A stretch of DNA of 64,000 bases from Pagrus major (taxonomy: Eukaryota; Chordata; Actinopteri; Spariformes; Sparidae). The notes beneath the pieces are model-generated. The model was not told the DNA's origin. It searched no databases and saw nothing but the letters and a program-made list of their open reading frames with translations. Positions 36,312-48,561 of this stretch are shown here, in pieces; position 1 is the first letter of the stretch, and every line of letters begins with the position of its first letter. Location: contig NC_133236.1 in the NCBI RefSeq assembly GCF_040436345.1, positions 14,004,443-14,068,442 on the forward strand, given 5' to 3'. The position numbers and the translations under genes are program-made.

Positions 36312-36797
36312 ATGCAGGAAGGAAACTCAGAGCTCAAACAAGTCCTTCATGCCCAAGGGCTAGAGCTAGATAAAACAGAATATGAACTTGGAAAAGTAAC
36401 TAAACATCTTGAAGATGCTAACAAAGACCTTGGAAAAGCAACCGAGGAAAATAAGGAGCTAAAATTTAAGCTCGAAGTCTGGGACAGGGCCAGACAAAGA
36501 GAAAGGAAATGTCTACAAGACATGCAACAGGCACTAAAGGAAGCCAGGGACCAAGTTAACGAATCCCATCTTGAACAGATGGAGCAAGAGCCAGAGCTTG
36601 AAGAGGTTAAAAGGGAATTAAAGCACTCCCTTGAGTATAGTTCATTCCCAAAAGCGCCTGAGGGTGCAAACTCTCATGAGGAAAGGAAAGAGAGCAGATT
36701 CCACAGGAACGCTCAATTAGGCATGTCCTCGCCACGAACTATGTCGCCCATAGACCCCACTGTCCACTCTCGGACTGACAGGGACCTGCGTGACTGA
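36312..36797 (+). pseudogene. Coiled-coil gag-like frame of the long-LTR element
   Basis: 161 residues, rich in Glu/Lys/Leu with heptad-like spacing over the first ~110 residues, then a Ser/Pro-rich end. It sits where gag is expected, just after the truncated left LTR. A further frame fragment follows after the stop (HFEPKPGAFDE near 36900). No zinc knuckle seen. Confidence 0.45.
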
Positions 36798-36999
36798 GAT
36801 AAAAGGTCTCCCTCCCCTCAGCCTCTCCCTCCTCCAAGCGCGCAATATTCGCGAGGCCCCTCTGACAGGGACCTAGATAAAATAGCTCGAAACATAACCC
36901 ATTTCGAACCCAAACCTGGTGCCTTTGATGAAACTTCCTGGCAATTCGACCCTGAATTTCTTCCCAACCCTCCCACCCAAATGATCGGCGTTGCCGCTT

Positions 37000-37631
37000 G
37001 ACCTCAGGCAGTAGCCAATACTCCTGCCGACTCTTCAGAACCGAGACGTTCCGGTCCTGACTTGAAATACTTGCATGACGCACGCACTGCCCTGCGCATT
37101 GTCGAGGGGCCCCTTGTACATGTCTCCGATGCTCTCACTTCCCTTGCATTCGTGGTGCCTCAGAGCCACAGGGGGGTGATGCTAATGCAGGCCCATAACT
37201 CTCCGTGCGCAGAACATAGAAAAGCCAAAGCAACATACCAGGCACTCCAACAAGTAGCCTATTGGCCACACATGCAGGAAGATGTAGCAAACTACATCAA
37301 AGACTGCTCGATTTGCCGTCAGGCCCAACTGTCAAACCTGCTTCACAGAGCTCCCTTCCCACGAAGGGGCTGCAGAGCCTACTATGACCAAAAAGTGTCC
37401 CATGACAAAGTCCAAGTGGGGGACAAGGTGTGGTACTACACCTCTGCTCCCCTGACTAGAAAGGCCAACCAAAACACCAGAAGGCTTGACCACAAGCTTC
37501 TGCCCCAAAAGATCAAAGTAAACAAAGGCCAGAAAGAGCAGACGCTTAAGTGGGTCCATCGCAACCAGATGAAACCACACAAGAACCCCATGGGACTTGA
37601 CAGGGATGCAAACTTCTCTGTTAGGTCATAA
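37000..37631 (+). pseudogene. Integrase zinc-binding fragment of the long-LTR element
   Basis: Open frame with a His-His-Cys-Cys pattern: AHNSPCAEHRKAK, then YWPHMQEDVANYIKDCSIC, the N-terminal zinc-binding domain of retroelement integrases. The catalytic DDE core is missing; the frame jumps to a short C-terminal-like part (DKVWYYTSAP). Not functional. Confidence 0.65.
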
Positions 37632-38051
37632 ATGAGGATAAAACCCTTAAAGCACTTAAAAGTGCCAATCGCGAGTAGAATTATTTTTTTTGCCAACAAA
37701 GGTCACTGTTGTTCGCGTCATTTACAAAAGTTGAATTGAGAAACAGGCTTTGCAAATCAACCTGCTAACTTAACCTGCTTAACTAAATACAGTCATTTGA
37801 TTCACCCAAACTAATTGATCCCAAGTGGGGGTTAATCTAACACGTTTGCCTTTGGTCCAAAGTGTATAATAAATTGACAAGTAGTATCAAACCAAACTCT
37901 GAATGTATGTGAATTTCAAGCTGAAATCCCAGACATCAGAGCACAGATCAACCAACAACAGCAGGTGCTACAAACATAAGCCAGTCATTGTAGAGCATCA
38001 TTTTGGTGGTCAATACCCATAGTGAAGTTCTGAACAAAACTCTCCTTGCTA

Positions 38052-38200
38052 TAATCAGAATTAGAATCAGAAATACTTTAGTGATCCCTGAAGGGATATT
38101 GCTTGTGTTACAGCTGCTCCCATTCAGTCTTAGAAAATAAGCAGAAATGTACATCTATATGAACAGTGTAATAAATATTTACATAAGTAAACATTCTCCT
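38052..38200 (-). repeat. LINE 3' end fragment
   Basis: AATCAGAAATACTTTAGTGATCCCTGAAGGGATATTGC matches, in part, the 3' tail common to fish CR1/Rex-type LINEs and related SINEs, in minus orientation, ending in an AGAATTAGAATC-type tail. It lies inside the long-LTR element. Confidence 0.5.
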
Positions 38201-38214
38201 TTCGGTAGTCTCGG

Positions 38215-38472
38215 TTGATTATGCTCACACACAACTGGTCAGTCGTTATGGCAGACACGCTGAGAGACATTGGATCCTCAGTGAACAGCTTAGCCATAAA
38301 TAAGATTCTTCTGCATCTTATCCCGCTGTTTCTGGTGAAGGAAGTTTTATCCACCATCACCAGAGCACGTTATCCTATACATTGGAAATTTAGCTCTATC
38401 ATTTGGACACAAACCAATATGAAAGCGAAATCAAGACATCTAAATTTTTCGACAAACACACACTCGAGTTAG
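38215..38472 (+). pseudogene. Env-like hydrophobic frame of the long-LTR element
   Basis: 85-residue frame with a hydrophobic stretch (LLHLIPLFLV) lying just upstream of the purine tract and right LTR, where env is found in retroviruses. This is position-based inference; no diagnostic env motif is visible. Confidence 0.3.
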
Positions 38473-38808
38473 AGCAAAACACTCTTACTCAAGTGCAGTG
38501 ATCAGTTAGTGATAGCGACTCTTACAGCTAGTTGATAACAGTTACTAGTGACAGCTTTATAATAGGCTCCTTAATCCTAGAAGATTAAGATTAGAACTTT
38601 CCACTAACCAAGTTAGTATTATCAGTATCGTTTTCCCTTATTCTTTCTTTACTATATGATTAGACCTTAGCACATGCCAAAGACAGACACCATCTCTGAT
38701 CATAAAGTGGGCCACCTGTGCTCCTCGACGATGGACATCATGACTTCATCGATCCAAAGTTCCCGCTACTACGGTCATTCAGATCGAAGTGGGGGATATG
38801 TAGGAACA

Positions 38809-40539
38809 CATGTCCATCGCCTCTGCATTCCATTGAGGTTCTGTTCTTGCATTAATTACTCCTCTCATCTGCAAGAGGACTGTTTTCAAGAAAGAGACGC
38901 CATGAAGTCTCTCACCTCTTCACCTGACTTGTTTTGCTTTCAATGAAACCGTCAGATGGACGCTTCACAAGAGAACCCCCCTCATTTATTTACAGCTTTG
39001 GATAACCATTTGTCCTCTTTCCCCACTCAAGATATTGACACTCCTTTCTCTCAGGTCGGTCGAGGTCATCATCAAATGAATCCACTCTCCAGAGTAAAAG
39101 TACTCTGGGCCTCTTCTCTGTTTTTCTAGCCCTCCTGCCCAAATGGTTTACGACTATGCTTCTCTTATCACACATTCCAACCTATAATGGTTTCTGCACT
39201 CATCCCAATTTCAAGCAAGTTCTAAAATACCATTAAACCAGGAACTCATCCTCTTAATTTTAACAGATTAGGAAACAGTAAAAGAAGTTCATAAAACTGA
39301 TCTTTTTCCCGTTTCTCTATGATTAAGATTGACTGAGATCAAGTTTTAATGTTTAATGTGTCCTGTGATCGGTGGAACCACAGCACCTCCTGATGGTGAG
39401 TCCTGGTACAGTTGGATGAGCTGTTTAAGAACTATTCTGTTTAATATGTTTATTGTTATCACCAGTAAATGTCTCTGATATGTTTTTGTTTTAACAAGTA
39501 TTAAGCTAGAACTAGGAGAAATATGTATAAGTGATCAATTCTACCAGTTCTACCTATTGTATATTCAAGTGTGTTTTTCTTTTACGATTTTAATTATGTC
39601 ATAATCCTTTTTCATGATAGACAAAGTACATCTATTGAGCCATGGTGAGATTCTGTGAAAGGTGAAGCACGGTTTTGAAACGTTTAAAACTATAGTTTAG
39701 CTTAGTGAGTTCCTGTGAATTTTCACACTTACTACTTGGAGACAAAAAGCCAGCAGTCCTGCCCCCAGGGACGCCCGACTCTTTGACAAGCCCCCAGCGC
39801 TTGCTAGCGGTACCACCCCGCTGGGCATTGAGCCAAGATCTGCACCGGATCGGTACGGGACCAGCTGCCCTCTTCCTAAGACATCGGACCAAGGTGTCCA
39901 ACCGGCTGATACCGGACGAGCTGACCCTCGGCCACTGGACCGGGACTGCCAGCTAGAGTCGCAAACCACCTGCTAAGAAAGTAGGCTCTCCATCACTCAT
40001 AATAGCTGGATTCACACATGATACATGAGATGGTGTCTGTGGCTCTGATTCATATCTTTTAGCTTAAGAGAAATTCGGTTAGGGTCTCGTTAGTATTAAA
40101 ATTACTCCTGTAATATTTAAATGCTTCAACCTAACTCATGATCTCACCATCAGCCCATATTCCACTAATAACCCATTAATTAGTTATCCCACATCTCCTG
40201 TTACCTGTTGTTATTCATTTAAATTGCCATTTCATTTATTTAATCTGAATTATTTAGTCAATAAACATATTTAACCATATGTCGTTGTCTGTGCAGGTTT
40301 GTTTTTAATGTGGAGAACCGATGGATCTGTGTAGAATTCACTAATTCATTTATGAGATTGAATAAATTTATCTGAAATTGATTAGAATTGTTACAAGTTA
40401 ACCTTGTCCAGTCGAATTTGATTAATTGCCTCCGGATTATTCAAATAGACAAAACAACGGAGGTGGTGCCCCATTAACGAGTGTTTTATTAATCGCCAGT
40501 GATTAATAAATTACATTTATTATTAGTGTATCTCCTACA
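38809..40539 (+). repeat. Right LTR of the long-LTR element
   Basis: 1731 bp, TGTAGGA to TCCTACA. Its first ~525 bp are nearly identical to 35711-36242. Confidence 0.8.
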
Positions 40540-40862
40540 AAGGTCTTAAATTTTGTTTACAAGTCTTAAATTTCATTCTCAAAGGTCTTAATTTTTCCCT
40601 TTCTTATCTGCATGATACAGCTCAACAACATAACTGCATACTAAGTAAACTAACAAAAACAAATCATGGAACGTTGCGTTGTAAAATGATTTTTTTCTCC
40701 AACTTTATCGATCTCCAACATGAGGTGGCGTTCCAATGCACTGTTTCAACTAGGAGGTCTGAAAATCCTGATTTCCGAGTTTTCTAGAACGCAGCATTAC
40801 GTTGGAGCGTGCACAGTCAGTCGCTGACCCACCGAGGTCGTCGCTCGCGCAGCAACTTTGGG

Positions 40863-41597
40863 ATGGGCAAGTACAGAATTAATCCATTGTGGCTAAGTGA
40901 CTCAAAATATGACTGGGTTCAGGCTGTACCAGGGAATGAGTGGGAGGCTCAGTGCAGCCTGTGCCGTAAAAAATTCAAGCTCGGCACAATGGGACATATG
41001 GCCTTGGAGTCGCACATGAAGAGTGCTAAACATTTAGCATGCTCAGCAGCTACACGGAGGCAGGCACCCATATCCCAGTTCTGCGCGGCAAACCCGACAC
41101 TAACCTCAACAGTCACCTCGGCTGCCAGCAGCACTGAGCCCACACAGCCAGGTAACATACGAGCTCTTTGTGGCTCGACGCCAACGCTTAAGGCAGAGGT
41201 GACGTGGACACTAAAGACGATATCGGACCACCACTCGTATACGTCAAATGATAATATAAGCGAGCTCTTCAAAGTCATGTTCCCTGACTCAGAGATCGCG
41301 GCTACATGTGGGAGCAACAAGACTGCCTATATTACTAAGTTTGGTCTGGCCCCTTTCATCACCAAACAACTGACCGAGCAGGTCAATAAGGCGTCTGGAT
41401 TTGTGGTCATGCTTGACGAAAGTCTAAACAAAAGTACAAAAACTAAACAGCTGGACATTCATCTGCGCTACTGGGTTGGTGACCGCGTCCACTCAAGATA
41501 TTTTGGCTCTGAGTTCATGGGCTATGCTACGGCGGTGCACACACAGGTGCATGCACACACTTCTCACACTGTAGTTGTGTTATTTTTATGGTTTTGA
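40863..41597 (+). pseudogene. hAT transposase N-terminal fragment with BED-type finger
   Basis: ATG at 40863. Reads MGKYRINPLWLS, then CSLCRKKFKL with HMKSAKH, a BED-type zinc finger; later FVVMLDESLNKSTKTKQLDIHLRYW, the first part of the hAT RNase-H fold with its Asp. It runs into CA-repeat sequence after GYATAV, losing the catalytic remainder and dimerisation domain. Confidence 0.7.
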
Positions 41598-41664
41598 TTG
41601 TTAATACAGTGTTGACACTGTTCCAGCTCCATTATAATACATGCGCACACAGACGTTCACTCAC

Positions 41665-41697
<33 letters not shown>

Positions 41698-42285
41698 TTC
41701 CTTGCAGTTAGTGTTTTGTATATGATTGTGTCTAATATGTTAAGACATTGTTCTTTTGTGTAATGTATCTGCACACACACACTCCTCACACAGTTGTTTT
41801 GTTTCTTACAGTGTTGAGAGATTGCAGCAGAGTTTTATAGGGCTGTATGCTCCATTTGTAATACTTTTGCACACAGGCGTGCGCACGCACACACTGTATT
41901 GTTTATTAAAAAAGTGATTGTTATTTGTTCCTGTGCTGTTATTTTTAGTTATTCTGACAGATTTTTTTTTGCATTATTTCATAAATGTATGCCAGAATAG
42001 GTGCGAGGTTGGTCTTAAATTTCATTGGACGTGGTCTTAAAAAGGTCTTAAAAAGTCTTAAATTTGAGTGGAAAAATCCTGGGGGGACCCTGGGCTGGTT
42101 GGGACCCCGTGGTTCTCTCGAGCTCTTTTCTCCCGTTGCCGTCTTCCCCGCTGCCTTTTGGCGTCTGTCTTCTCCTTTTTTTCACCCACACCTGGCTCGC
42201 ATTTTCTCAATCACCTGGCTGGAGGTGGGTTGGGCTCGCCGCTCCAAGCTGCAGACGCCAATCAGCATCTCCCTGTGACACACAT

Positions 42286-42319
<34 letters not shown>

Positions 42320-42339
42320 ACACCCTGTGACACTTCTCC

Positions 42340-43143
42340 CATGCCTCTTCACCTCTCCAAGCCTGCCATGTTCTCCGGGGACTCGGGGGATTGCTCCGCC
42401 TTCCTCACGCAGTGTGAACTCCACTGCGAGCTCCAGGCGGCGATATTCCCTCCGACCGATCCAGGGTGGCGTATATTATCTCCCACCTGACGGGTAGAGC
42501 CGAGGCTTGGGCTACAGCCGAATGGAGCCGAGGTACCGCCATCTGCAATTCTTTGGCTCAATTCACTAAGGCATTTTCCCAGATCTTTCAGTCGATTTCC
42601 CCTCAGCCGGGAGGCGGCGCGGGCTCTGGTGCGATTGCGGCAGGGAGGACGCCGGGTTTCTGATTACGCCATCGAGTTCAGGGCGCTCTCCTGGCAGCGG
42701 AGAGCGGCTGGAATCAGGAAGCCTTGTTCGACACATTCATCGAGGGCCTTTCTGACCCCCTCAAGGATCAACTCACCCCACTCGACTTGCCTGCAGACTT
42801 TGACTCTCTCATCGCCCTGACTATTAAGATAGACAAGCGTCTATTTGAGAGGGAACGGGATCACCGCAGGTCAACATATTCTCCGCCCCTCCAGCAGAGG
42901 CGCCAGTTTTCCCGGGGAAGATCTCCGTCTTCGTCATGGCGTCGCCCTTCTCCTCCCAGGACTACTTCCTCTCCACCGACGGAGGAGCCCATGCAGGTGG
43001 GACGCACCCGCCTCTCTCCGGAGGAACGACAGCGCCGTATGGTAGATGCGAGGTGCATTTACTGTGGGCAGAATGGACATTATATCGCCACCTGCCCTCT
43101 GAGAAACTCCGCAAAATCCAGCAAGATCACTAGCAGTACCTGA
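42340..43143 (+). pseudogene. Gypsy gag, main part
   Basis: Legible in three frames joined by frameshifts near 42460, 42660 and 42720: MPLHLSKPAMFSGDSGDC; AYIISHLTGRAEAWATAEW; then [16 protein letters not shown] to a zinc knuckle [14 protein letters not shown] (CX2CX4HX4C) near 43055-43100 and a stop. Not translatable as one protein. Confidence 0.8.
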
Positions 43144-43199
43144 TCCATTTCTAATCCTGCTAAACTGCAAGTCTCAGTTACCCCTAACCTCTCCCTCAC

Positions 43200-44167
43200 A
43201 AACTGTAGTTACCCCAGTGTTTATCGACTCAGGCTCAGATGCTAATTTCATGGACTTTTCTCTTGCTAGTTCTCTCAGGCTAAAGACTTATCGGCTCCAG
43301 AGACCCATAGAGGCCTTCGCACTGGACGGCAGACTTATCTGTAAGGTCACCCATCACACTCAGTCTCTCCTCCTCTCCTTTCCAGACTCCCACACGGAGA
43401 GAATTAGTTTTCATGTTTTCAAGGCTCCTCAGCACTCATTAGTTTTAGGTCACCCCTGGCTCTCCTCACATAACCGACACATAGACTGGAACACTAGTCA
43501 AGTAATATCTTGGGGAAAGGACTGTATGGGAAATTGTTTTCCCACCACCAAGGCTCTGACCCCCTCACTTGACGCTAATTATCCCGACCTCTCCAAGGTT
43601 CCCTCCTGTCACCACCAGCTAAAGGAGGTGTTCAATAAGGCCCGAGCCCTTTCCCTTCCTCCACATCGCTCTTATGACTGTGCTATTGAGCTCCTTCCAG
43701 GAGCTGCTCCGCCTAAGGGGAGGCTATACTCCCTGTCCGGACCAGAAACCTTGGCCATGAGGAGGTACATTGAGGAATCCCTCACCACTGGAATCATCCG
43801 TCCCTCCTCCTCACCTGCCGGAGCAGGGTTCTTCTTTGTTGACAAGAAGGATAAATCTCTACGGCCCTGCATTGATTACAGAGGACTTAATGACATCACC
43901 ATTAAGAACAGGTACCCCCTCCCTTTGATCTCTTCTGCTTTTGAACTATTACAAGGAGCCAAGTGGTTCACCAAATTAGATCTCCGCAATGCCTATCATT
44001 TGGTCAGAATCAGGGAGGGGGATGAGTGGAAAACTGCTTTTAACACCCCCAGCGGCCATTATGAGTATCTGGTGATGCCTTTTGGCCTAACTAACTCACC
44101 AGCAGTTTTCCAGGCACTGGTTAATGATGTCCTTAGAGACTTTTTGAATGACTTCCTGATATCCTGA
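43200..44167 (+). pseudogene. Gypsy pol: protease and reverse transcriptase
   Basis: Aspartic protease motif [10 protein letters not shown] near 43215, then RT blocks [24 protein letters not shown] and [19 protein letters not shown]. The frame breaks just before the catalytic YxDD box: a deletion and frameshift fuse FLNDFL to a stop at 44167. RT sequence continues in another frame to about 44390, where a further stop lies in the [10 protein letters not shown] block. Confidence 0.88.
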
Positions 44168-44394
44168 TCTTCTCTCCCGACGAGCAGTCACATATCCAGC
44201 ATGTCAGCCAGGTCCTACAGCGTCTCCTCCAGCACCAGCTCTATGTCAAGGCCGAGAGTGTGAATTTCACGTTGACTCATGTGTCCTTCCTCGGCCTCAT
44301 GATCACCCAAGGAAAAGTGGCGATGGATCAGGAGAAGGTGAGGGCGGTGGCTGGATGGCCGATTCCCACCTCAAGGAAGGAGGTACAGTGATTT

Positions 44395-45183
44395 TTGGGC
44401 TTCGCTAATTTCTATAGGAAGTTTATCAGGAATTTTAGCTCTATTGCTGCACCTTTACATGCTCTAACCTCTCCTAAGACTCTTTTCCAGTGGACTAGCC
44501 ATGCCGACACCGCCTACACTTCCCTCAAGAAAAGTTTCTCGTCTGCTCCCATACTCACTGTGCCAGATCCTGAACGCCAGTTTATTGTGGAGGTGGATGC
44601 CTCAGATGTGGGCATAGGGGCAGTCCTTTCCCAGAGGTCTGCAGCAGACGGTCGTCTGCACCCCTGTGCTTATCTCTCCAAAAAACTTTACCATGCAGAG
44701 AGAAATTACGATGTGGGAAACAGAGAACTGCTGGCGGTGAAGGTGGCGCTGGAGGAGTGGCGGCACTGGCTGGAGGGAGCACAGAGCCCTTTTCTTGTAT
44801 GGACTGATCACAAGAACCTTGAGTACCTGAAGAAGGCCAAGAGACTTAATGCTCGTCAAGCAAGGTTGGCTCTTTTCCTTACCCGCTTTAATTTCACCCT
44901 GTCTTACCGTCCTGGCTCCAAGAACACAGAACCTGATGCTCTGTCTCGTCTGTATTCAGCTGAGAGTTGTGATCATTCTGACTCCATGATTCTCCCTCCG
45001 TCCTGTGTGGTGGGGGCTGTTTCCTGGGGAATAGAAGACCAGGTCTTACGAGCTAATGTTAATAATCCCCCACCAGTCTGCTGTCCGCCGAATCGTTTAT
45101 TTGTCCCTGATCATCTTTGTTCACAGGTCATTCACTGGGCCCACGCTTCCCGACTCTCCTGCCACAACAAACCCTCTTTGTGA
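44395..45183 (+). pseudogene. Gypsy pol: RNase H and integrase start
   Basis: [14 protein letters not shown], RNase H motifs [32 protein letters not shown] and [11 protein letters not shown], then the start of the integrase zinc finger ([12 protein letters not shown]). A frameshift ends the frame; residual sequence reaches the solo LTR at 45254. Confidence 0.88.
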
Positions 45184-45253
45184 CAAGACAAAGATTTTGA
45201 TGGCCCGCCATGGAAGGGGACATCACGGACTACGTCACTGCCTGCCCTATGTG

Positions 45254-47660
45254 TGTGTAGGAACACGTGCCTGTGTTCCTTTCTCTCTGATGCTGAGGCC
45301 CTGTTTTTGTTATCACCTCTGTTTTTCTGGATGAAGCAATTCTACAGGAAGAGGGGCGCCATCTTATCGCCTGGCAGAGAGGACAGTGTTTTTCTTGGTT
45401 GTAAATACTTCGTATGAAGACACTTTTAATTAATTTACAACCCAAAGCCTGTGGATGAACTTTCTCTCCCTTTCAAGCACACAAATCCTCTTTCACAGGT
45501 CATGTTGAGGCCTCTGCCAGTTCACCAGGAGGGACGAACGAACTGGTCATCAGAAGGTGTCAATACAGAGTCTTTATATATGTAAATTAACTCACACATC
45601 AAATGGTTTTTTTCCTTTGTTTTAGAGTATCTCTCTCTACCTGTGTCTCTCTCCTCACCTCTAACTTCTAAAGCACACGTCAGAAGAGAAGACACTGGAA
45701 ACCTTCTGATTTGTTCTATGCCCTCACTCCCAGGTCTGTGATTTATGACACGTCTGGATGCTATCTGTGGTCACATTCCACACAAATGGTCTCTGTGTTC
45801 CTCCAGATTTCAGACCATTTCTAATTAACCATTAAGTCAGGATCTCATTCTCTTAATTCCAACAGATTAAGGGTCAGTAAGAGAAGCTCATAAAACTGAT
45901 CTTTCTCCCGTTTCTCTGTGATGAAATTTGGCTAAAATCAAATTTAATGTTTAATTGTGTCATGTGTTTGGTGGAACCACAGTGCCCTCCAGTGGTGAGT
46001 CCGGGTACAAAGGAATCAGACTGTTAAGATATCTATGTTTTAATACGTTTTCCTGATTAAAAGTCTGTAATATGTTTCTTCATTTACAGGTATTAGAACT
46101 ATAAGAAATGCTTATATGTGGTCAGATTCTATCAGTTCTACTGAATCTTTAAGTGTTTTCATGTTTGATCCAGTGTTAATTTCTTTTAGTCGTTCAGCGA
46201 ATTTAATCAGGTCATATTATTTCATTAAGTCCATTTATTTTGCCATGGTAAGGTCCTGAGAAAGGTGAAGCACGATCGCGAAACATTAAATCGGTTTAAT
46301 TTAATTCAAGTTTCGTAAGTGTAGGCGATATGATACACAGTGAGAATCGTCAGCCCTCCCCTTAGGGACCGCCTGCCGATTTGGACTACAAATACCAAGA
46401 GACAACTGCTCACTCGCTCTCTTGCTGTAACCTCTTGCTGTAATCTCTTGTTGTAACTCTTTTTGTAACTCTCTTCTAAATTTTTCTTCACTTCTAAATC
46501 TTTACTTTTTGTATTTTTGCGACACTCTCTTAGGCAGAAATCTCCGCACAATTGACCACGTGCGATTTTTACCTCAATACCCTAATTTGAGGATGCACTG
46601 ACTCTAAGTGCTTTCGTTTCGTTTTGTTAAGTATCAGTATTTTACTCAGTAGAAGTTAATTTGACTTAATTCGTCTTGTTTTGAGTAATAACTGAGGACT
46701 CGCCCGGCCAGCGTTATTCTCTAGTTATTTTCGTCAAGAAAGTTGAATTAGTTCGATCAAAAGTTCAGAGTCATCACTACATGCAAGAAGAAGACTTTTA
46801 ATCCGACCACCAGCGTTGTGCAGTAATTGCCTGCATCAACAAACCGTGTGAACGGTTTGCAACGAACAGACATTTTGCCAAGCCGACCGGCCTGCCTTCA
46901 ACGCTCACAAGCGGTGCCATTCCGCTGGGCAGCGGACCGGGACCTTCCTGCCGAGTACTGGACAGACGGCGTTCTCCCTCCGACACCGGGACGGGAGAAA
47001 CCCACTGCAAGCCGCAGACGCTCTGCGACATCCCTCCGGCCAGCGGACCGGCACCTCAAGCCGAGGTCAAGCTATCAGCTCCGGAGAGGTCCAAAGTGGT
47101 GAACATCTCCCAGTCTTCAGGCAAAGTAGGCTAAACACCCACGCACACTGCTGGAGTCACACGCATGTTCTTGAGTTGGTGATGTCTCTTTTCTTTTGAT
47201 TCATAGTACTCTTTAATTAATAAGAAATCCGGTTAGGGTCTCGTTAGTGTCAAAATTACTATAGTAATCTTTGAATGCTTCCCAGACTCGCGACTTTACC
47301 ATCCGCTCATCTCCATCCATTCATTACCATGATCATTTAGTCTCTACATTTTATGTTATCAATATCGTTTGTTTGAATCATCCTTTCATTTATTCACCTT
47401 GATTTATTTAGTAAATAAACATATTTAACCGTACGTCGTTGTCTGTGCAGGTTTGTTTTAATGTGGAGAACCGATGGATATGTGTAGAATTCATTTCTTC
47501 ATGTGTGAGATTGAATAAATTGTTCTGAAATTGATTAGAATTGATACAAGTTAACCTTGTTTAGTCGAATTTGATTAATTACCTCCGGATTATTCAAATA
47601 GATAAAACATTGGAGGTGGTGCCCCATTAACGAGTGTTTATTATTAGTGTATCTCCTACA
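45254..47660 (+). mobile_element. Solo LTR, 2.4 kb, in Gypsy integrase
   Basis: TGTAGGA to TCCTACA with 4-bp duplication TGTG (45250-45253 and 47661-47664), splitting the integrase reading between CPYV and ARCKTSC. Same family as the LTR at 38809-40539, with shared blocks such as GGTGGAACCACAG and the last ~230 bp, but about 680 bp longer. Confidence 0.85.
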
Positions 47661-48551
47661 TGTGCACGGTGCAAAACCTCCTGTCGCCCCACTTCAGGCC
47701 TGCTTCGCCCTCTCCCCGTGCCAGGACGGCCCTGGTCGGACATTTCTTTGGACTTTGTCACCGGACTCCCACCTTCGGAAGGTAACACAACCATTCTCAC
47801 AGTTGTAGATCGTTTCTCTAAAATGGTTCACTTTATTCCCCTGCCGAAGCTGCCCTCAGCCAAGGAGACGGCGGAGGTAATGCTGCAACATGTGTTTCAT
47901 CTCCATGGTCTGCCTAAGGATATTGTCTCCAACCAGGGTCCCCAGTTTGTGGCACAGTTCTGGCAGACTTTTTGTTCGCTCCTGGGAGCCACGGCCAGCC
48001 TGTCCTCAGGTTATCACCCACAATCCAAAACAGTCAGACGCTCTCTACTGTGCCACTCGGACCAGTATAAGGTGGCGGCAGACAGGTGACACTCCAAGGG
48101 ACCCAGTTATCAGGAGGGACAAAAAGTGTGGCTTTCTACAAAGAACCTGCCCCTCCGTGTGGAAGCCAGGAAGCTTGCCCCCAGGTTTGTGAGTCCATTT
48201 CCTATTTCAAAAGTTATTAACCCTGTTGCTGTGAGGCTTAGACTCCCCAGGACCATGAGGGTACACCCGACATTCCACATCAGCCAGGTGAAACCCTCCA
48301 GAGAAAGCACTCTGGTCCCTGCCTCCAGACCCCCGCCTCCCCCCCGGTTTGTGGACGGGGGCCCTGTCTTCACTGACATCTGGCTGTTCGCCAACGGGGA
48401 CGTGGGTTCCAGTACATGGTTGACTGGGAGGACTACGGTCCGGAGGAGCACTCCTGGGTGCATGCTAGACGCATCATAGACCCTGACCTTATCCGAGAAT
48501 TCCACCGTGAGCATTCAGGGGAGCCGAGGCCGCCAGGTGTCGGCCGTTGAG
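47661..48551 (+). pseudogene. Gypsy integrase core and chromodomain
   Basis: [17 protein letters not shown] with [15 protein letters not shown] and [13 protein letters not shown] form the integrase core; the usual Asp in SDRGPQF is replaced by Asn, and the third-acid block is frameshifted after SGYHPQSK. Further on [13 protein letters not shown] and, in another frame, [19 protein letters not shown], a chromodomain, near 48418-48480. The chromodomain identifies the element as a chromovirus. Confidence 0.85.
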
Positions 48552-48561
48552 GGGGGGGTAC

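Larger units (their letters stand above)
35711..40539 (+). mobile_element. Defective long-LTR retroelement
   Basis: Begins TGTAGGAACAC and ends CTCCTACA, with 4-bp duplication AAGG (35707-35710 and 40540-40543). The right LTR is 38809-40539 (1731 bp). The left LTR is cut at about 36242. Internal remains: a coiled-coil gag-like frame, an integrase zinc-binding domain, a hydrophobic env-like frame and a purine tract (GAAGTGGGGGATA) before the right LTR. RT and protease are deleted. The 4-bp duplication and very long LTRs would fit an endogenous-retrovirus-like or Gypsy-like element; I cannot decide. Confidence 0.75.
35637..42092. mobile_element. hAT element split by a long-LTR retroelement
   Basis: Ends CAGGGTACCCACGGGGTCTT (35637) and complement CAGGGTCCCCCCAGG (42092); GGCTGG flanks both sides. 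Repeated GTCTTAAA motifs at both ends are typical of a common fish hAT family. Only the N-terminal part of a transposase remains (40863 onwards). The left 74 bp is separated from the rest by the retroelement at 35711-40539. Confidence 0.7.

Noticed and set aside
42845-43170. Several open frames overlapping Gypsy gag on both strands
   Set aside because: Shadows of the GC-rich gag coding sequence; only the zinc-knuckle frame shows family motifs.
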